Assembly (NCBI GenBank): GCA_963921935.1
Contig: OY998178.1
Location: 58,687,451-58,751,450, forward strand
Length of the DNA stretch: 64,000 nucleotides
Direction of reading: 5' to 3'
Origin: Galeruca laticollis
Lineage: Eukaryota; Arthropoda; Insecta; Coleoptera; Chrysomelidae
Every line of letters starts with the position of its first letter. Within the stretch, counting starts at the first letter, position 1. This document shows positions 22,911-33,342 of the stretch, piece by piece. The notes under the pieces were generated by a model. That model ran no database searches. It was not told the origin of the DNA and was given only the letters and a program-made list of their open reading frames with translations. A program made the translations under genes and the position numbers.

Positions 22911-24760
22911 ATAATTAATCTTAAATTTAGTTAATTAATTTAACTTCACAACACTTCAACATTTTGGTTTTAGATAAAAGAGTTCTCGTAAGTGGTTCGA
23001 GTTCAAGTCTGTTCTAATGTTGTGTTTTTATTAATTGGCATATAGTATTTTATAAACATAAAAAATGTGATTTATTACTTAATTTTTATTTTATTTTAAT
23101 GAGGCTATCCAAATTAAATAAGTGAGTTGTAGTGGCGACATCTACGAGTTAACTCAAATGTTCTCGTTTGCCTTTACTGAAACTAGTTCATACCCAATTT
23201 TCAAGTCATTATCTCGAAAAATATCTTTTCTATAAAAAAATTAATTTCATTTTTTCAATTTAGTTAGGGTGGCCGCCGGGAAAAAATTTTGTGATACATA
23301 CTGTCACCAAACTTCGTGTATGGCTTCATTGGACCTAGTCTGACACCCAATTCCTCTATGACTTTTTTGTTTTTGGGGCGTTTGTCCGCTAAGTTTTCCT
23401 AAACATGTCGTTTTTACGACATATAGAAAATTTATAGATACTGTTTTTTTTCAAGCAGAATAGCCTTAAAAAAATTATCTGAAACGTGAAAATAAAATTG
23501 TCTGAAAATAAATGTGGTTTATTGGTTGTGTCCGCCATCTTAAACATGTCGAAAAACGACTATAAGAAAATTTATTAATAACCATCTGATTTTCGCTGTA
23601 TCCGTTTATTAAAAAATACAAAACAAATCTTATTGTCTGACAAAAATTATTTCCCGATTTGCCAGTGTGACGCGTCAAAGTTATCGATTTCCTGACAACA
23701 AAAAATTTATTAGTAACTTCTTTTTATGATTTTTTTAGTTTTTAAATTAAATTTGGAATATGTTAAAAAAATTGTCTAACAGTGAAAGAGGGTATTTTAG
23801 GTAAAAATACCTATTTTGCCAATATACGCTTGGACCTTGCGTTCTTTTCTATATATTTATTAATAACCAGCTAATTTTTTGAAAATTGCTTAAAAAAAAT
23901 AAATGAAATACAATTTTTTAGATGTCTGATAAAATGTGTTTTTCAATTTTTCAGCCTGACGTGTGAAATACAAATTTTTAATAATTATTAAAATTTACCT
24001 TCTCTCAATTATAATAAAAAATAATGTTTATAACTTCAAACAACATAAATATTTTTATTAAAAAAAATGTTTTTGATCCTCCGTCCAGAAACAATGCTAT
24101 TTCATGCTTCAAAATCGTCCGGAAACAGCTTCATTTATTTACTACGCCGACAATAAAGTTACCAAGCTATTACCAACTTACTCACTACAGTGATTACACT
24201 ACTTATATCAAATAGTAACTTAAACTATATGTCATACCTTTATGATCAAATGAAATTTTGTTTTTTCATTTGCCAGTTAATTTTGGGTAGACTACTTCAT
24301 AAATTAATTAAATAAATCTCAATATTTGCGTAAAGACTTTTTTGGAATTAAAAAGAGTACTAATAAATTGTTTGTAAATAAAAATTATATTAAATGAAAG
24401 TTTGACATTTAATTTTAAATTTGACATTTGTGAAATGACGCGTTTGTTTACAACAACCTTTCATTCGATTATAAAAATATATCGACTGTATTTTGCTGTG
24501 TTTATTTAAAATTAAATGGTTTATGCCTAATAATTATTTGTTTTTATCAATTTTATCTTAAAATAACCTTTACTGTGCTACTTTATACGACATTAGGCAC
24601 ATACCTACATATTATTATCTAATAATTAAGTAGTTAGATTTCGATTGAGAATCATTCATTACTAATTTTATTAATCATATAGCAAATGTCATTTTAGTTT
24701 TTAGTAGAAAATTTATAAACTTTTGATCAATTTAAAAAGTGATCGGACCAAAAAAAGTGT

Positions 24761-24861
24761 GTATCACACATCCAGAAAATGTTTCGCCTCGATGCTTCGC
24801 ATCTAGACTACACAATATCACTCTCATACTCGCAAAAGGTCATTTTCTGGACTAGTGATAC
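24761..24861. repeat. Imperfect 21-bp inverted repeat inside the long-TIR element
   Basis: GTATCACACATCCAGAAAATG (24761-24781) mirrors CATTTTCTGGACTAGTGATAC (24841-24861) with a 3-base central mismatch in each arm. The 59-bp loop contains GATGCTTCGCATC, itself a small hairpin. It could be a tiny nested MITE or a structured RNA. Confidence 0.7.
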
Positions 24862-25180
24862 AAATAACTATTTTCCGATTTTGAATTTCCTATATTTCGC
24901 GATTAAACGCTTAATGTCTTGACTTGTTAAATGTAGCGGAGGGAAGTACCTGGTAAAAGATTTCAATTATTACTGTGTAATAAGCAACAATTATTACCTA
25001 TCAAAAAGCCAGAATTTTTTTTCATCAACCATTTACTGAGTAAAAGACTAGTTAGTAATTTTCCCCAATTTTTTTCATAGTCTTCTAAATTTTATACTTC
25101 ACAATAAATTAAAAAACCAAATCTTTGTAAAATTGGCTTTAAAAAATTCAATCTTAGCACCACTTTATTACTTTTTCAGA

Positions 25181-25259
25181 TTCATTGTATGAAAGTGAAA
25201 ATGATTCGGTACCTGATGAATCAACATCAGAGTCATCAGACGAAGATGAAGGGAATTAA
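25181..25259 (+). pseudogene. Exon-like Ser/Asp/Glu-rich C-terminal tail
   Basis: A pyrimidine-rich tract ending TTTTTCAG at 25180 precedes an open frame reading SLYESENDSVPDESTSESS and DEDEGN before a TAA at 25257-25259. AATAAA-type signals follow within about 60 bases. Acidic serine-rich tails are common at the ends of nuclear proteins, but the function here is unknown. It sits in the interior of the long-TIR element, so it may be the last exon of the element's own gene or of a captured host gene. No upstream exon is convincing. Confidence 0.4.
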
Positions 25260-26215
25260 TTTGTTTTGTTTTTTTAATTCTTAACGTTTTGTCAAAGTTT
25301 TTTTAATAAAATTTTGAGAATTTAATAAATAAATAAATGTGTACAGTTTCTTAACCCCCAACGAAGGGCTCTTGTAGGCGTCCCTAAAGGGCGGAGAATG
25401 GGAATGTAAACCTTTCTTTAGAGAACAAGTAAATATTTTGTGTTTTATATTGTTTAAATTTTATAATTTAATCTTTATTAAGCTACTTTCATCTTAACCT
25501 TTAAATCTCCTCTAGGCAAATTCAGGGATAGTAAACTTTTTACCTAGATACTGCCATTTGGCATAACTCGGAGATTCCGATATTTGCAGGTATGTACATC
25601 AAAAGTGGTAAAATATACTTACTTTCCTCACTTGAGATAGGATGATCCTGAAACTATTAAAAAATGATGTCTTTTTTCGTCAGACTCTAGTTACGCCCCA
25701 CTATATTTATCAGACACTTATACCAAAAATCAAATATTTGTTTTCTTAACATAATTTTCAGGTGTCTGACGGTTATTAATAAATTTTTTGTTGTCAGGAA
25801 ATCGACAACTTTGACGCGTCAGACTGGGAAATCGGGAAATAATTTTTGTGAGACAATATAATAAGATTTATTTGTATTTTTTAATAAACGGATACAGCGA
25901 AAATCAGGTGGTTATTAATAAATTTTCTTATAGTCGTTTTTCCGACATGTTTAAGATGGCGGACACAACCAATAAACCACATTTATTTTCAGACAATTTT
26001 ATTTTCACGTTTCAGATAATGTTTTTAAGGCTATTCTGCTTGAAAAAAAACAGTATCTATAAATTTTCTATATGTCGTAAAAACGACATGTTTAGGGAAA
26101 CTTAGCGGACAAACGCCCCAAAAACAAAAAAGTCATAGAGGAATTGGGTGTCAGACTAGGTCCAATGAAGCCATACACGAAGTTTGGTGGGAGTATGTAT
26201 CACAAAAATTTTTAA

Positions 26216-26218
<3 letters not shown>

Positions 26219-26260
<42 letters not shown>
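26219..26260. repeat. (TA)n microsatellite
   Basis: About 20 TA units between the long-TIR element and a PLE RT fragment. Confidence 0.95.
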
Positions 26261-26263
<3 letters not shown>

Positions 26264-26479
26264 AAATTTTATAAACAGATTTTTGGCACCCCAATGGGGT
26301 CCACTATATCACCAATATTAATTAATTTCGTTTGGGATGACCTCATTGAGCATTCTATTGATTCTTTAAGTTTTCCAATTCCTTTCGTCAAAAGGTATGT
26401 GGATGATTTGATTCTCGCCCTTCCTAATGATAGAGTGCAATCTACATTGAATTTGTTCAACTCTTATAATGAGAACTAA
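26261..26479 (+). pseudogene. PLE reverse transcriptase fragment
   Basis: From 26261 one frame reads DKFYKQIFGTPMGSTISPIL, then the catalytic FVKRYVDDLILALP, then NLFNSYNEN. This is the PLE arrangement of the GTPMGS segment and the VDD box. It is cut at the left by (TA)n and at the right by the TIR element starting at 26478. It is about 73 codons of an RT domain that is normally more than 300. Confidence 0.9.
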
Positions 26480-27541
26480 TATTATTAATAGATATTTAAA
26501 AAAAATTCATTGTTTATACCTGTTTTGTAATTGTTAATTTCGCGCGATCACATGTATGCGTCGCTTACATTTAAGTATCGCCGTCTCTCTCTGACTTATC
26601 TATCATTTATCTTAAAAACTATCAACTTTATCAAGATTGTTACAGAGAGCAATGTTATTAATAATTAAATTGTCTACAATTTGTTTTAAACAATTTTTTT
26701 TCTGAAATCAATTTTTCAAAAGGTATTTAAGCATTAATCGGAACATGTAATTAAAATTACTTTTTTATCAGTTTATAATACTCCTTTTTTGTTATTAAAA
26801 TAGAAAGTAATTATATTGAATAACTTCTTCAAACGAAGGTTGAAGATCGAGAAGTATGAAATAATGAGACAAGATTTAAAAATAAGTAGTTATTTATTAT
26901 CAATATCGTTTTTATATATTATATTCTTACAGCCTTCTGAATCACAACCACATAGAAGTATGCTTTGGTTTTACATGCTTTCTTACAATTACACGGTTTT
27001 TTAAGATTAGTTGGGAATGGACTTTTGTTTATAAATAAAGGTAGCAAAGTACCATTCTCTAATGTATATCCGAAATTCGTAAAATCTAATGTTTCATATT
27101 GGGGATTCAATGCATTTTTTCAAATGTGCGTTTGAGCAGAAGCTCTAAGTGCATGCAATTGCAAGGCATCTGATGTGTACGGAATTTCAGATAGATTAAT
27201 ATTAGTGCCAAAGCAACGAGAAAAAATAATTTGTCTAGCTTCATCAGCGGTGTTACCTTTTTACCTAAAATATAGTCGTATCACAACCCGTAAATGCGTG
27301 TAAAGCAGGTAAAATTACACAAACCGGGTACGTTAGAGAATCAGATGCTATCTGACACGAAAGAAATCATGATTTTTTATTATTAATTTCCATCCATAGT
27401 CCGGAACAACCACTTTTTTTCAACCGTGACCAATAATAAATACATAGTATAAAAACATAAGCGACGCATACTTGTGAGCGCGCGATATTAACAATTAAAA
27501 AACAGGTATAAACAATAAAAAAAATCTCTATTAACAATATT
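26478..27541. mobile_element. TIR element (1.06 kb) inserted in PLE RT fragment
   Basis: AATATTATTAATAGA at 26478 mirrors the right end near 27541. The mirror covers CATTGTTTATACCTGTTTT, AATTGTTAAT and TCGCGCG over about 90 bp. The core carries a minus-strand Cys-rich coding fragment. Superfamily not assigned. Confidence 0.75.
26919..27257 (-). pseudogene. Cys-rich mobile-element-associated protein, C-terminal fragment
   Basis: On the minus strand the frame from 27257 reads NTADEARQIIFSRCF, LSEIPYTSDALQLHALRASAQ, one stop, then NFGYTLENGTLLPLF, PFPTNLKKPCNCKKACKTKA and a stop at 26919. The order of a His/Arg/Gln segment, a G-x-L-x-P segment and a CxCKxxCxxKxC motif recalls an insect repetitive protein family with a CRKAGL-like tail. 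Here the CRKAGL part is degraded. I know the pattern but not a secure name or activity. Confidence 0.5.
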
Positions 27542-27578
27542 ATTAACTATTGTATAAAGAATTAAAAAATATATTATT

Positions 27579-27585
<7 letters not shown>

Positions 27586-27664
<79 letters not shown>
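27586..27664. repeat. (TA)n microsatellite
   Basis: About 38 TA units with one TATTAT interruption at the left edge. Confidence 0.93.
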
Positions 27665-27669
<5 letters not shown>

Positions 27670-27859
27670 TATTTTTCATGGGACGAATGTAGCCAAATTT
27701 GAGATTTTTCGAACCTTTAAAAATTCATATCTCTAAAAATATTAACTTTATCGGTAAAAGTCATAGGACCTTTTTTATTTGTATATCAATAAAGAATATA
27801 AAAAAAATGTGTCCGGTTGAAAAATAACAATTCCTTGCAATTCTTTGAACAATTTCGGT

Positions 27860-28860
27860 TTAAACAATATGACACCCAGTTGCCCCATGGCAACATGCAT
27901 TTATATCATCAGTAGGGCAATTTGAAGAAGATCGCATAAAAAAATTGAAGTGGAATAGTTTTCGATACTCATGCGCCGATACTTTCTGGACTAGTCGTAC
28001 ATTATTAATAACACTACTACTAATTTTTCGACATTCGTCAATAATAGTATTTTTCAATTCACCTTCTGTCTTCGGTTCATATTTTGCTACCTTATCTTTT
28101 AGGAAACCCAATAAAAAATAAATCAGGAGCGCTAAAGCTGAAGATCTCGCTTACCAATTTATTGTATCTCTTCGATCTATCCACGTATTTGGGAACACAG
28201 TATCAAGGTATTCTCGTACTTCCCTACTGGAATGAGGCGGCAACCATTATAATGATACTAAACTGAAACATTTCTAGGTGCGGCATTTGCAGATTGGGGT
28301 CCTATTTCATTTTGGAGAAGATTAAAATATATTGGCCATTGAAATTGTTACTTAGGAAAAAGGACCAATTATTTTATTACAAAATATGCCGGCTCATACG
28401 TTTATTTTGTTCTTGTATTGGGTATGAGACAAATTTATTTGATGTGGATTTACCTTTGATTTTTTTGCTTAAAACAAAATTACACTCGTCGGTAAAATAG
28501 AATGTATCTTAAAAAATTCCTATTTCGGTTGGCATTGTTTATAATAATTTCGCAAAAAAACTGTCTATTAAAATAGTCTTGCTCAAAAAGTTCTTGTATA
28601 TCATGAAATGTATAAGCTTTAAAGCCGGTTTTTTAGAACACTGTACTAACTAATACTAACATTTAGATCTCGTGCTACGCATCTAATGGTGGTCGTAGGG
28701 TTTTCGACAAAAGCCAGCAGAATGGACAGGTCAATCTCCATTAATGTTGTTCTATTTCTTCGTCTGTGTTCCGGTTTTAGGCACAATATTGTTTTAAATT
28801 GTTTTATAATTTGATGTATCCTGTGATGTGGTATAGCAGTCTGACCATTGGACATATTAA
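27860..28860 (-). pseudogene. Tc1/mariner-superfamily transposase, minus strand, broken
   Basis: Reading right to left, 28855-28646 is the helix-turn-helix N-terminus (PEHRRRNRTTLMEI and TTIRCVARDLNVSIS). Around 28250-28120 frame-hopping reads EVREYLDTVFPNTWIDRRD, then GFLKDKVA, KTEGELKNTIIDECRKISS and NNVRLVQKV to 27860. This is the block that follows the third catalytic residue in this family. The first catalytic Asp region could not be read. No terminal inverted repeats were found within 1 kb. Confidence 0.8.
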
Positions 28861-28899
28861 ACAGAAATTGTTTAATATCGCGACTACTGTTGCCACCAT

Positions 28900-29930
28900 A
28901 ATACGTACAGACAACTTGTACAGTTTATTCACGAGTAAGCATTTTACATAAAAATATAAACAATTGATAAAATAAATTATCGAAAAGGAAAATACGAACA
29001 AAATTAAATTATACCTAATAAATTGAAAACTGTTATCAAATAAATCTAAACTTAAAAGAACTAAGAAGAACATTATCAAACGAAACAAGAAAACACAAAA
29101 AATGACTCGCTTCAAAAATACTTGTTTGCTCAAAAATTAAACTTGTCAAGAATGAAGATGACATTAATTGGAAGACTTTTTTCGAATACATTTTTTTAAG
29201 CAAATAACCTTGTCTTATTTAAAATTTAATTTTCCTACGAAAAAATTATGAAAAAATAACTACAAACAAAAATCAAAAATTTGGCCTCAGCGCAGAATCG
29301 AACCACGTTACTACTCCACTTTTATTATTTTTCTAAAGTGTTATAAAAATGGCATACGACTTTTTGAAACATAATTATGCATTTTTCTATTAAACCAGAC
29401 GGTATTTGGTAAAAAAGTTAGCTCGCTTTTAACAGTTTTGTACAGGAACCCCTATGTCGCATTTTATAAATAACACAGTGTATATACCAAAACAATGACA
29501 AAGATAATTTAATTTTAAGACTCTCAGTTACCAAAGTAAAGTAACATGTTAATCTATTTTACAAAACAGTAGGTGCAGTGTTGTCAATATTTCACATAAA
29601 AGTAGGTTGACCTATCCACCATTGAATTGAAATTAAATATACGCAAACGATTTACGAGTGACAGTAGCTCCAGTAGTAATATCGCAGAAGTGCTGAACTA
29701 AATTCTACAATATATAAGAAAAACTTTAATATGTTAACCGTCTCAAAGTTTGCCAGGAGTTGTATATTATCAACAGGAGTGTTTTACATTAGATGCGTTA
29801 GGTCGTCCGTATATGGAAGATCTAACGCACAGGAGAACCCATTAAAGATTAGCGGAAGACCTATTAACGTGAGGTATATATATGCTCAGAAATATTGGGG
29901 AATGCATCCCCAACAGGGAAAAAGAGAATT
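28900..29930. other. Unassigned DNA
   Basis: No gene is supported. A tRNA-like TCGAACC patch at 29287 was examined and rejected. The 103-codon frame at 29731-30042 overlaps the PLE ribozyme motif on the other strand and has no signature. Confidence 0.4.
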
Positions 29931-29933
29931 CTT

Positions 29934-29994
29934 TATTGGTTTTTATCCAAGCTTTCGAAAACGTTCGTTCTCATCATCAGGGATGCTACTAATA
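29934..29994 (-). ncRNA. Hammerhead ribozyme, canonical core
   Basis: On the minus strand: CTGATGA (29980-29974), one extra T, GAGAAC pairing with GTTTTC across a GAAC loop (29972-29957, one G-U pair), GAAA (29956-29953), and GC then TT giving a CUU cleavage triplet. Stem I closes with ATCC (29984-29981) against GGAT (29948-29945) and a second helix TATT (29994-29991) against AATA (29937-29934). Every conserved core position is present. The very short stem III suggests dimer-type cleavage, as reported for PLE hammerheads. Confidence 0.72.
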
Positions 29995-30497
29995 GAGGAA
30001 AAAAGGGGATTATTCTCAACTCCATCAATAAAGAGACAATAATGTACTTACAGCCAATGTGAAATTATTTTCCTTTATGTAGAACATAAGATTGAAGAAC
30101 TCATCACATGGCATCAGTTAGGGAAAATTGACATTCAAATTGGCAGTAATATTAACAACATTAAGGCTGTTATAAGATAGTATAATAATAAAAATAATAA
30201 AAACACAAAACTTGCACGAAATTAATATCGTAAAATCATTTTAAACAACCACAACCGAGAACGACGCTACAAGGCAGGAATCTTTCTCTCCAAGACGGAA
30301 ATGGAAACGGGTAAATTACATCCACTGGTACCAACAGTTTACGGTAGTCGTCATTAAGCAATTTCTCGAAACGTGAAAGCGGCGCTCTGGTTCTATCTAC
30401 CAACACTAATAGAACTGGCAAGGGGGGAGGGTTCAGGCCGTATTATATAGGGCTAGAAGAGGATTCCCTTAAACGTGACTATGAGATTCGAAAAAGA

Positions 30498-30985
30498 TTA
30501 ATTGAATGACAGCTGAGATGTAAACAGTTGGATTGTTGATGTATTGTCGTATACATATTTATTGCAAAAAGGCATTATTAAGGTAACAACAATAATAATA
30601 TTAACATTAATATTAACAATAATAAAAATATACATTGAATACAGTGGTATTGGCACCCTGATAATTAAGACTGTTAGTAGCGCGGTATTGTTATTTTGTG
30701 TACCTTGGAAAGTGTTTATGTTATGTGGCCTGTGATTGTTATTTAATGACAGTAAAAAGGAATAAATCGCACTCAAATGATTGATATCTGTTTTTTTATT
30801 TATGCAATTACTTGACTGTGAAATAAAGGCCATCTCTAAGAAGGTTCTCTTGGCTTTATGTGACTCAGTAGCCAACACTTTCATTGATTAAAAGTCCATT
30901 CGATGGTCTAAAGTATTAACATGTTCTGCGAGGGCGCACCTTTCAGGGTGTAACCTGCAATTACTCCTATGTGAGACTATACGGT
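30498..30985 (-). pseudogene. PLE GIY-YIG domain C-terminal half
   Basis: From 30983 the minus strand reads SHRSNCRLHPERCALAEHV, a stop, then ESHKAKRTFLEMAFI, NCINKKTDINHLSAIYSFLL. It continues as a low-complexity open frame to 30498. The conserved portion parallels the plus-strand copies at 17540-17791 and 58100-58419. The catalytic GIY and YIG segments themselves are missing, so the protein would be inactive. Confidence 0.82.
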
Positions 30986-31147
30986 TAAAAACAAGTTTGT
31001 TGATAAAATGATAAAGGTATTTACCTTAGAACTAAATCTACGATATACGGGGATAATAAAAATACTAGACACTTCTGATTTCACCCGTATATCGTAGATT
31101 CAATTCTAGGTAAATACCTTTATCATTTTATCAACAAACTTGTTTTT
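30986..31147. repeat. Near-perfect palindrome, 65-bp arms, 31-bp loop
   Basis: AAAACAAGTTTGTTGATAAA to ATATACGGGG (30986-31052) is mirrored by CCCGTATATCGTAGATT to CAAACTTGTTTTT (31084-31147) with about four differences. One arm also matches 12735-12800. It is part of a PLE terminal sequence. Confidence 0.9.
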
Positions 31148-31278
31148 ATATATGTTAAGTGTCGTTTTTGTACACGTTCCAGAATTTTGTATTGTTTAAT
31201 TGCAAGGAGCGAAACGTCAAATTATATAGACGATATTTAATCATTTTATTTACTTATTACCTAAGCCCAAGAACAGGA

Positions 31279-31282
<4 letters not shown>
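31148..31282 (+). mobile_element. PLE terminal sequence
   Basis: GTTAAGTGTCGTTTTTGTA, GAGCGAAACGTCAA (31203-31216) and CCCAAGAACAGGAAATAA match the fragment around 12440-12540 and 12690-12720. The GAAACGTC ribozyme 3' core is kept, but the 5' core box is deleted. Confidence 0.6.

Positions 31283-31317
<35 letters not shown>
31283..31317. repeat. (TA)n microsatellite
   Basis: About 17 TA units immediately after a PLE terminus. Confidence 0.93.
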
Positions 31318-31318
<1 letters not shown>

Positions 31319-33342
31319 GGACGTCACAGCGCATCGAGCTCCAAAATATCGCAAACGGTTCAATGAATGCTTGGGTATCTATTGCTGATTAGATCAGCAG
31401 GACGTCACTTTGGTCGTTTTTTGTATAAACCTAAACACCAAGGTTTACAGGGTCTCCGTACGCGGCGTTATAGTAGCATACTTATATATTTATTATACAT
31501 CTGACGCACAAAGTGGCATCCGTCAGTATACATATCGAAGAACGGTATAGTTTGGCGTCTGTATATGTATTTTTCTTGCATAGTGGCTTCCTGGCAGTGT
31601 TGCCAACCTCACTTCTGGTTATAGAAAGCTTTTAACATTAAATGAATAATGCTGACGATAAAACAAACTAAAGAATTCTGAATTTCTGTAAATAAGTGGA
31701 AAATGAATTGAATTTTCCAACGTAAACCACGAGATGAAGTAAAATTACTACTCAATTTTCAGGTTAATTTTCGAAAGGGAATATTTTTCTACTTCACTAT
31801 AGATAGCAGAAGTCAATTTTTTTTGTGAAAATTCCGAAAACCTAAATGCAATCAGTTTACTAGATGGATTGTTAGTAGTTAACCTAGAATATTGAATTTC
31901 ACAAAAATTTCGGAGACGTTGAAACTCTCTCTGGCATATACAGGGTGTATCAATGATAGCTGTATGGACGATAACTGCATCCTTATTTGATCTAAGAAAA
32001 AAAATATATTAAATAAAAGTTGTAGAGGGCAATAAAAGCTATGTATATACTAGAGTTTTTTGCCCAACACCATAGCGGTTTGGTGTTGGGAAAAAACTAG
32101 TCTGTTCATTGCTACACCACCAGTTCCAAACAGTGCAGAGCAAAAATGAAAGCTATGTTGCAATATACAGGGAGTCTGATAAATGCAAAACTTAAACATG
32201 TGCTAATGGTTCTACTGGTGTGATGTCTGTATACAAGGTGTCCCAGACCAACATACAATTAATCCTACAGAGTGAACTAGAGCTCAAAATAAAGCGATTG
32301 AAATCAACTTTCCTTTATATGCTCCATTGAGCCGTGTGAGTTTGATGATGGTTTTTATCATACTCTTTAATAATTCGAAACCCGTGAAAAGTTAGGCTCT
32401 GAATTTTGAAGAAAAACTTTGAAACAGGATTTCAAAAAGAAAAGTGTGAACACGAAATTTTAAAAAAAGTCTTGAATTCAGTTGAATTACTTGACATAGG
32501 TGTAACGCTAATGAAGATCATATCAAAAGAATAGGGAGTCTAAAGAATAAAGTAGTGAGGAATCCATCATGACTCTGTACAAGTTTTCAGATCAGTATAA
32601 TCATTAAAGCTCTTCTTTATTGTGCGTTTTAGATAGAATAGACATAAAAAAATATTTAATGAAACTTACATAAATGTTCGTACAAAAAATAAACAGTACG
32701 TATTCCAAATAAATATATGTTCTCTTTATATACGGGTGATTCCTAAGTAATCTAAAATATTGTAGTGGGTGCTTCGTCACTCCATTTTAAGACGAAAAGT
32801 TCTTATAAACATGTGTGATAAGTCTCGTTAATGAGATAAAGGGTGTTGAATTGTTTCATTTCATTTTGATGTTTTATAACTCTGTTTATAATACCGGTGG
32901 AAAAATGCCGTATTTTTATTATGATTGTACTTACCTCCCTCTTTTGATTTTTACTAATTTAATTCTTTCCAATCCATAAACGTGGCCGCTACGAATTTTT
33001 TTAGGGTGATTTTTAATAAAAATGTTTAGCCACCTTAAAAAAACATCTCAGACACCGGTGAAGTGACAATACCCAAAATTTGGATTTAGGGGTTTCAAGG
33101 GATACTCTTTACAGTGTGTTAACCGAAAATCCAATAAAAAAACCTCTAATAACCTTTTTTGAAAAATCGACGTTTTGAAGCCCCTTAAAAATGTACGCTA
33201 CAGACATTAATAAAATGTTAATAAGGAAAAATAGTCCTCTTGCCGACCTTTTAAATCCACCAAAATTTTAAGTTAATCAAATGTCAATTAAACGCTATAA
33301 CTGGGTGTTGCGATCTTAAGTGGGTCACACTGCATATATATA
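31318..33342. other. Unassigned DNA with several solitary transposon-like ends
   Basis: ACAGGGTGTATCAATGATAG (31949), ACAAGGTGTCCCAGACC (32234) and ACGGGTGATTCCTAAGTAA (32734) resemble outer ends of the mariner elements in this window, but I found no matching partners. A strong hairpin lies at 32049-32101. No coding frame is supported. Confidence 0.4.
32049..32101. repeat. Strong 17-bp hairpin
   Basis: GTTTTTTGCCCAACACC (32055-32071) pairs with GGTGTTGGGAAAAAAC (32082-32097) with one bulged G, a 10-base loop, and flanking ACTAG and CTAGT that extend the stem. Confidence 0.85.

Larger units (their letters stand above)
19266..23220 (+). mobile_element. Tc1/mariner-type element with nested insertions
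   Basis: Left-arm blocks AATGACTTGAAAATTGG (19270), TTTCAGTAAGGGCAAACAAGA (19439), ACTCGTAGATGTCGCCAC and CTTATTTAAACTGGATAGCC are mirrored at 23098-23215. The left arm is split by a 130-bp insertion (19301-19430). A transposase pseudogene lies at 21895-22910. The stretch 19600-21860, not expected in a 2-kb element, probably holds further insertions. Confidence 0.7.
23260..26219. mobile_element. Long-TIR element (3.0 kb) of unknown class
   Basis: TTAGTTA at 23260 and its complement at 26213-26219 begin two arms of about 450 bp. These align through TTTTGTGATACATACT, CCAAACTTCGTGTATGGCTTC, GTCTGACACCCAATTCC, CTAAACATGTCG, TCCGCCATCTTAAACATGTCG and GACGCGTC to about 23715 and 25765. The left arm has 15 extra bases (GGGTGGCCGCCGGGA) near its tip. 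The 2-kb interior carries one short exon-like frame and no transposase I can recognise. The right end touches (TA)n. Confidence 0.88.
29934..30985 (-). mobile_element. 5'-truncated Penelope-like element, minus strand
   Basis: Reading right to left: a GIY-YIG domain fragment starting at about 30983, an untranslated stretch, and a canonical hammerhead motif at 29994-29934. This is the same order (nuclease, 3' UTR, ribozyme) as in the PLE pieces at 17427-18080 and 58042-58590. The truncated 5' end abuts a palindromic PLE terminus at 30986. Confidence 0.7.

Noticed and set aside
22990..23015. B-box-like GGTTCGAGTTC on the plus strand
   Set aside because: No partner A box at the proper distance and no cloverleaf; treated as chance.
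24024..24215. 63-codon frame inside the long-TIR element as an upstream exon of the acidic tail
   Set aside because: No donor site of quality follows it and the text matches nothing I know; left unassigned.
29272..29315. tRNA-like or SINE B-box patch (GGTTCGATTC on the minus strand, with a CCA-like end)
   Set aside because: No A box, no D or anticodon arm and no 5-bp T stem could be drawn; a chance match is likely.
29731..30042. 103-codon plus-strand frame
   Set aside because: It is antisense to the PLE 3' end and its hammerhead, and shows no domain signature.
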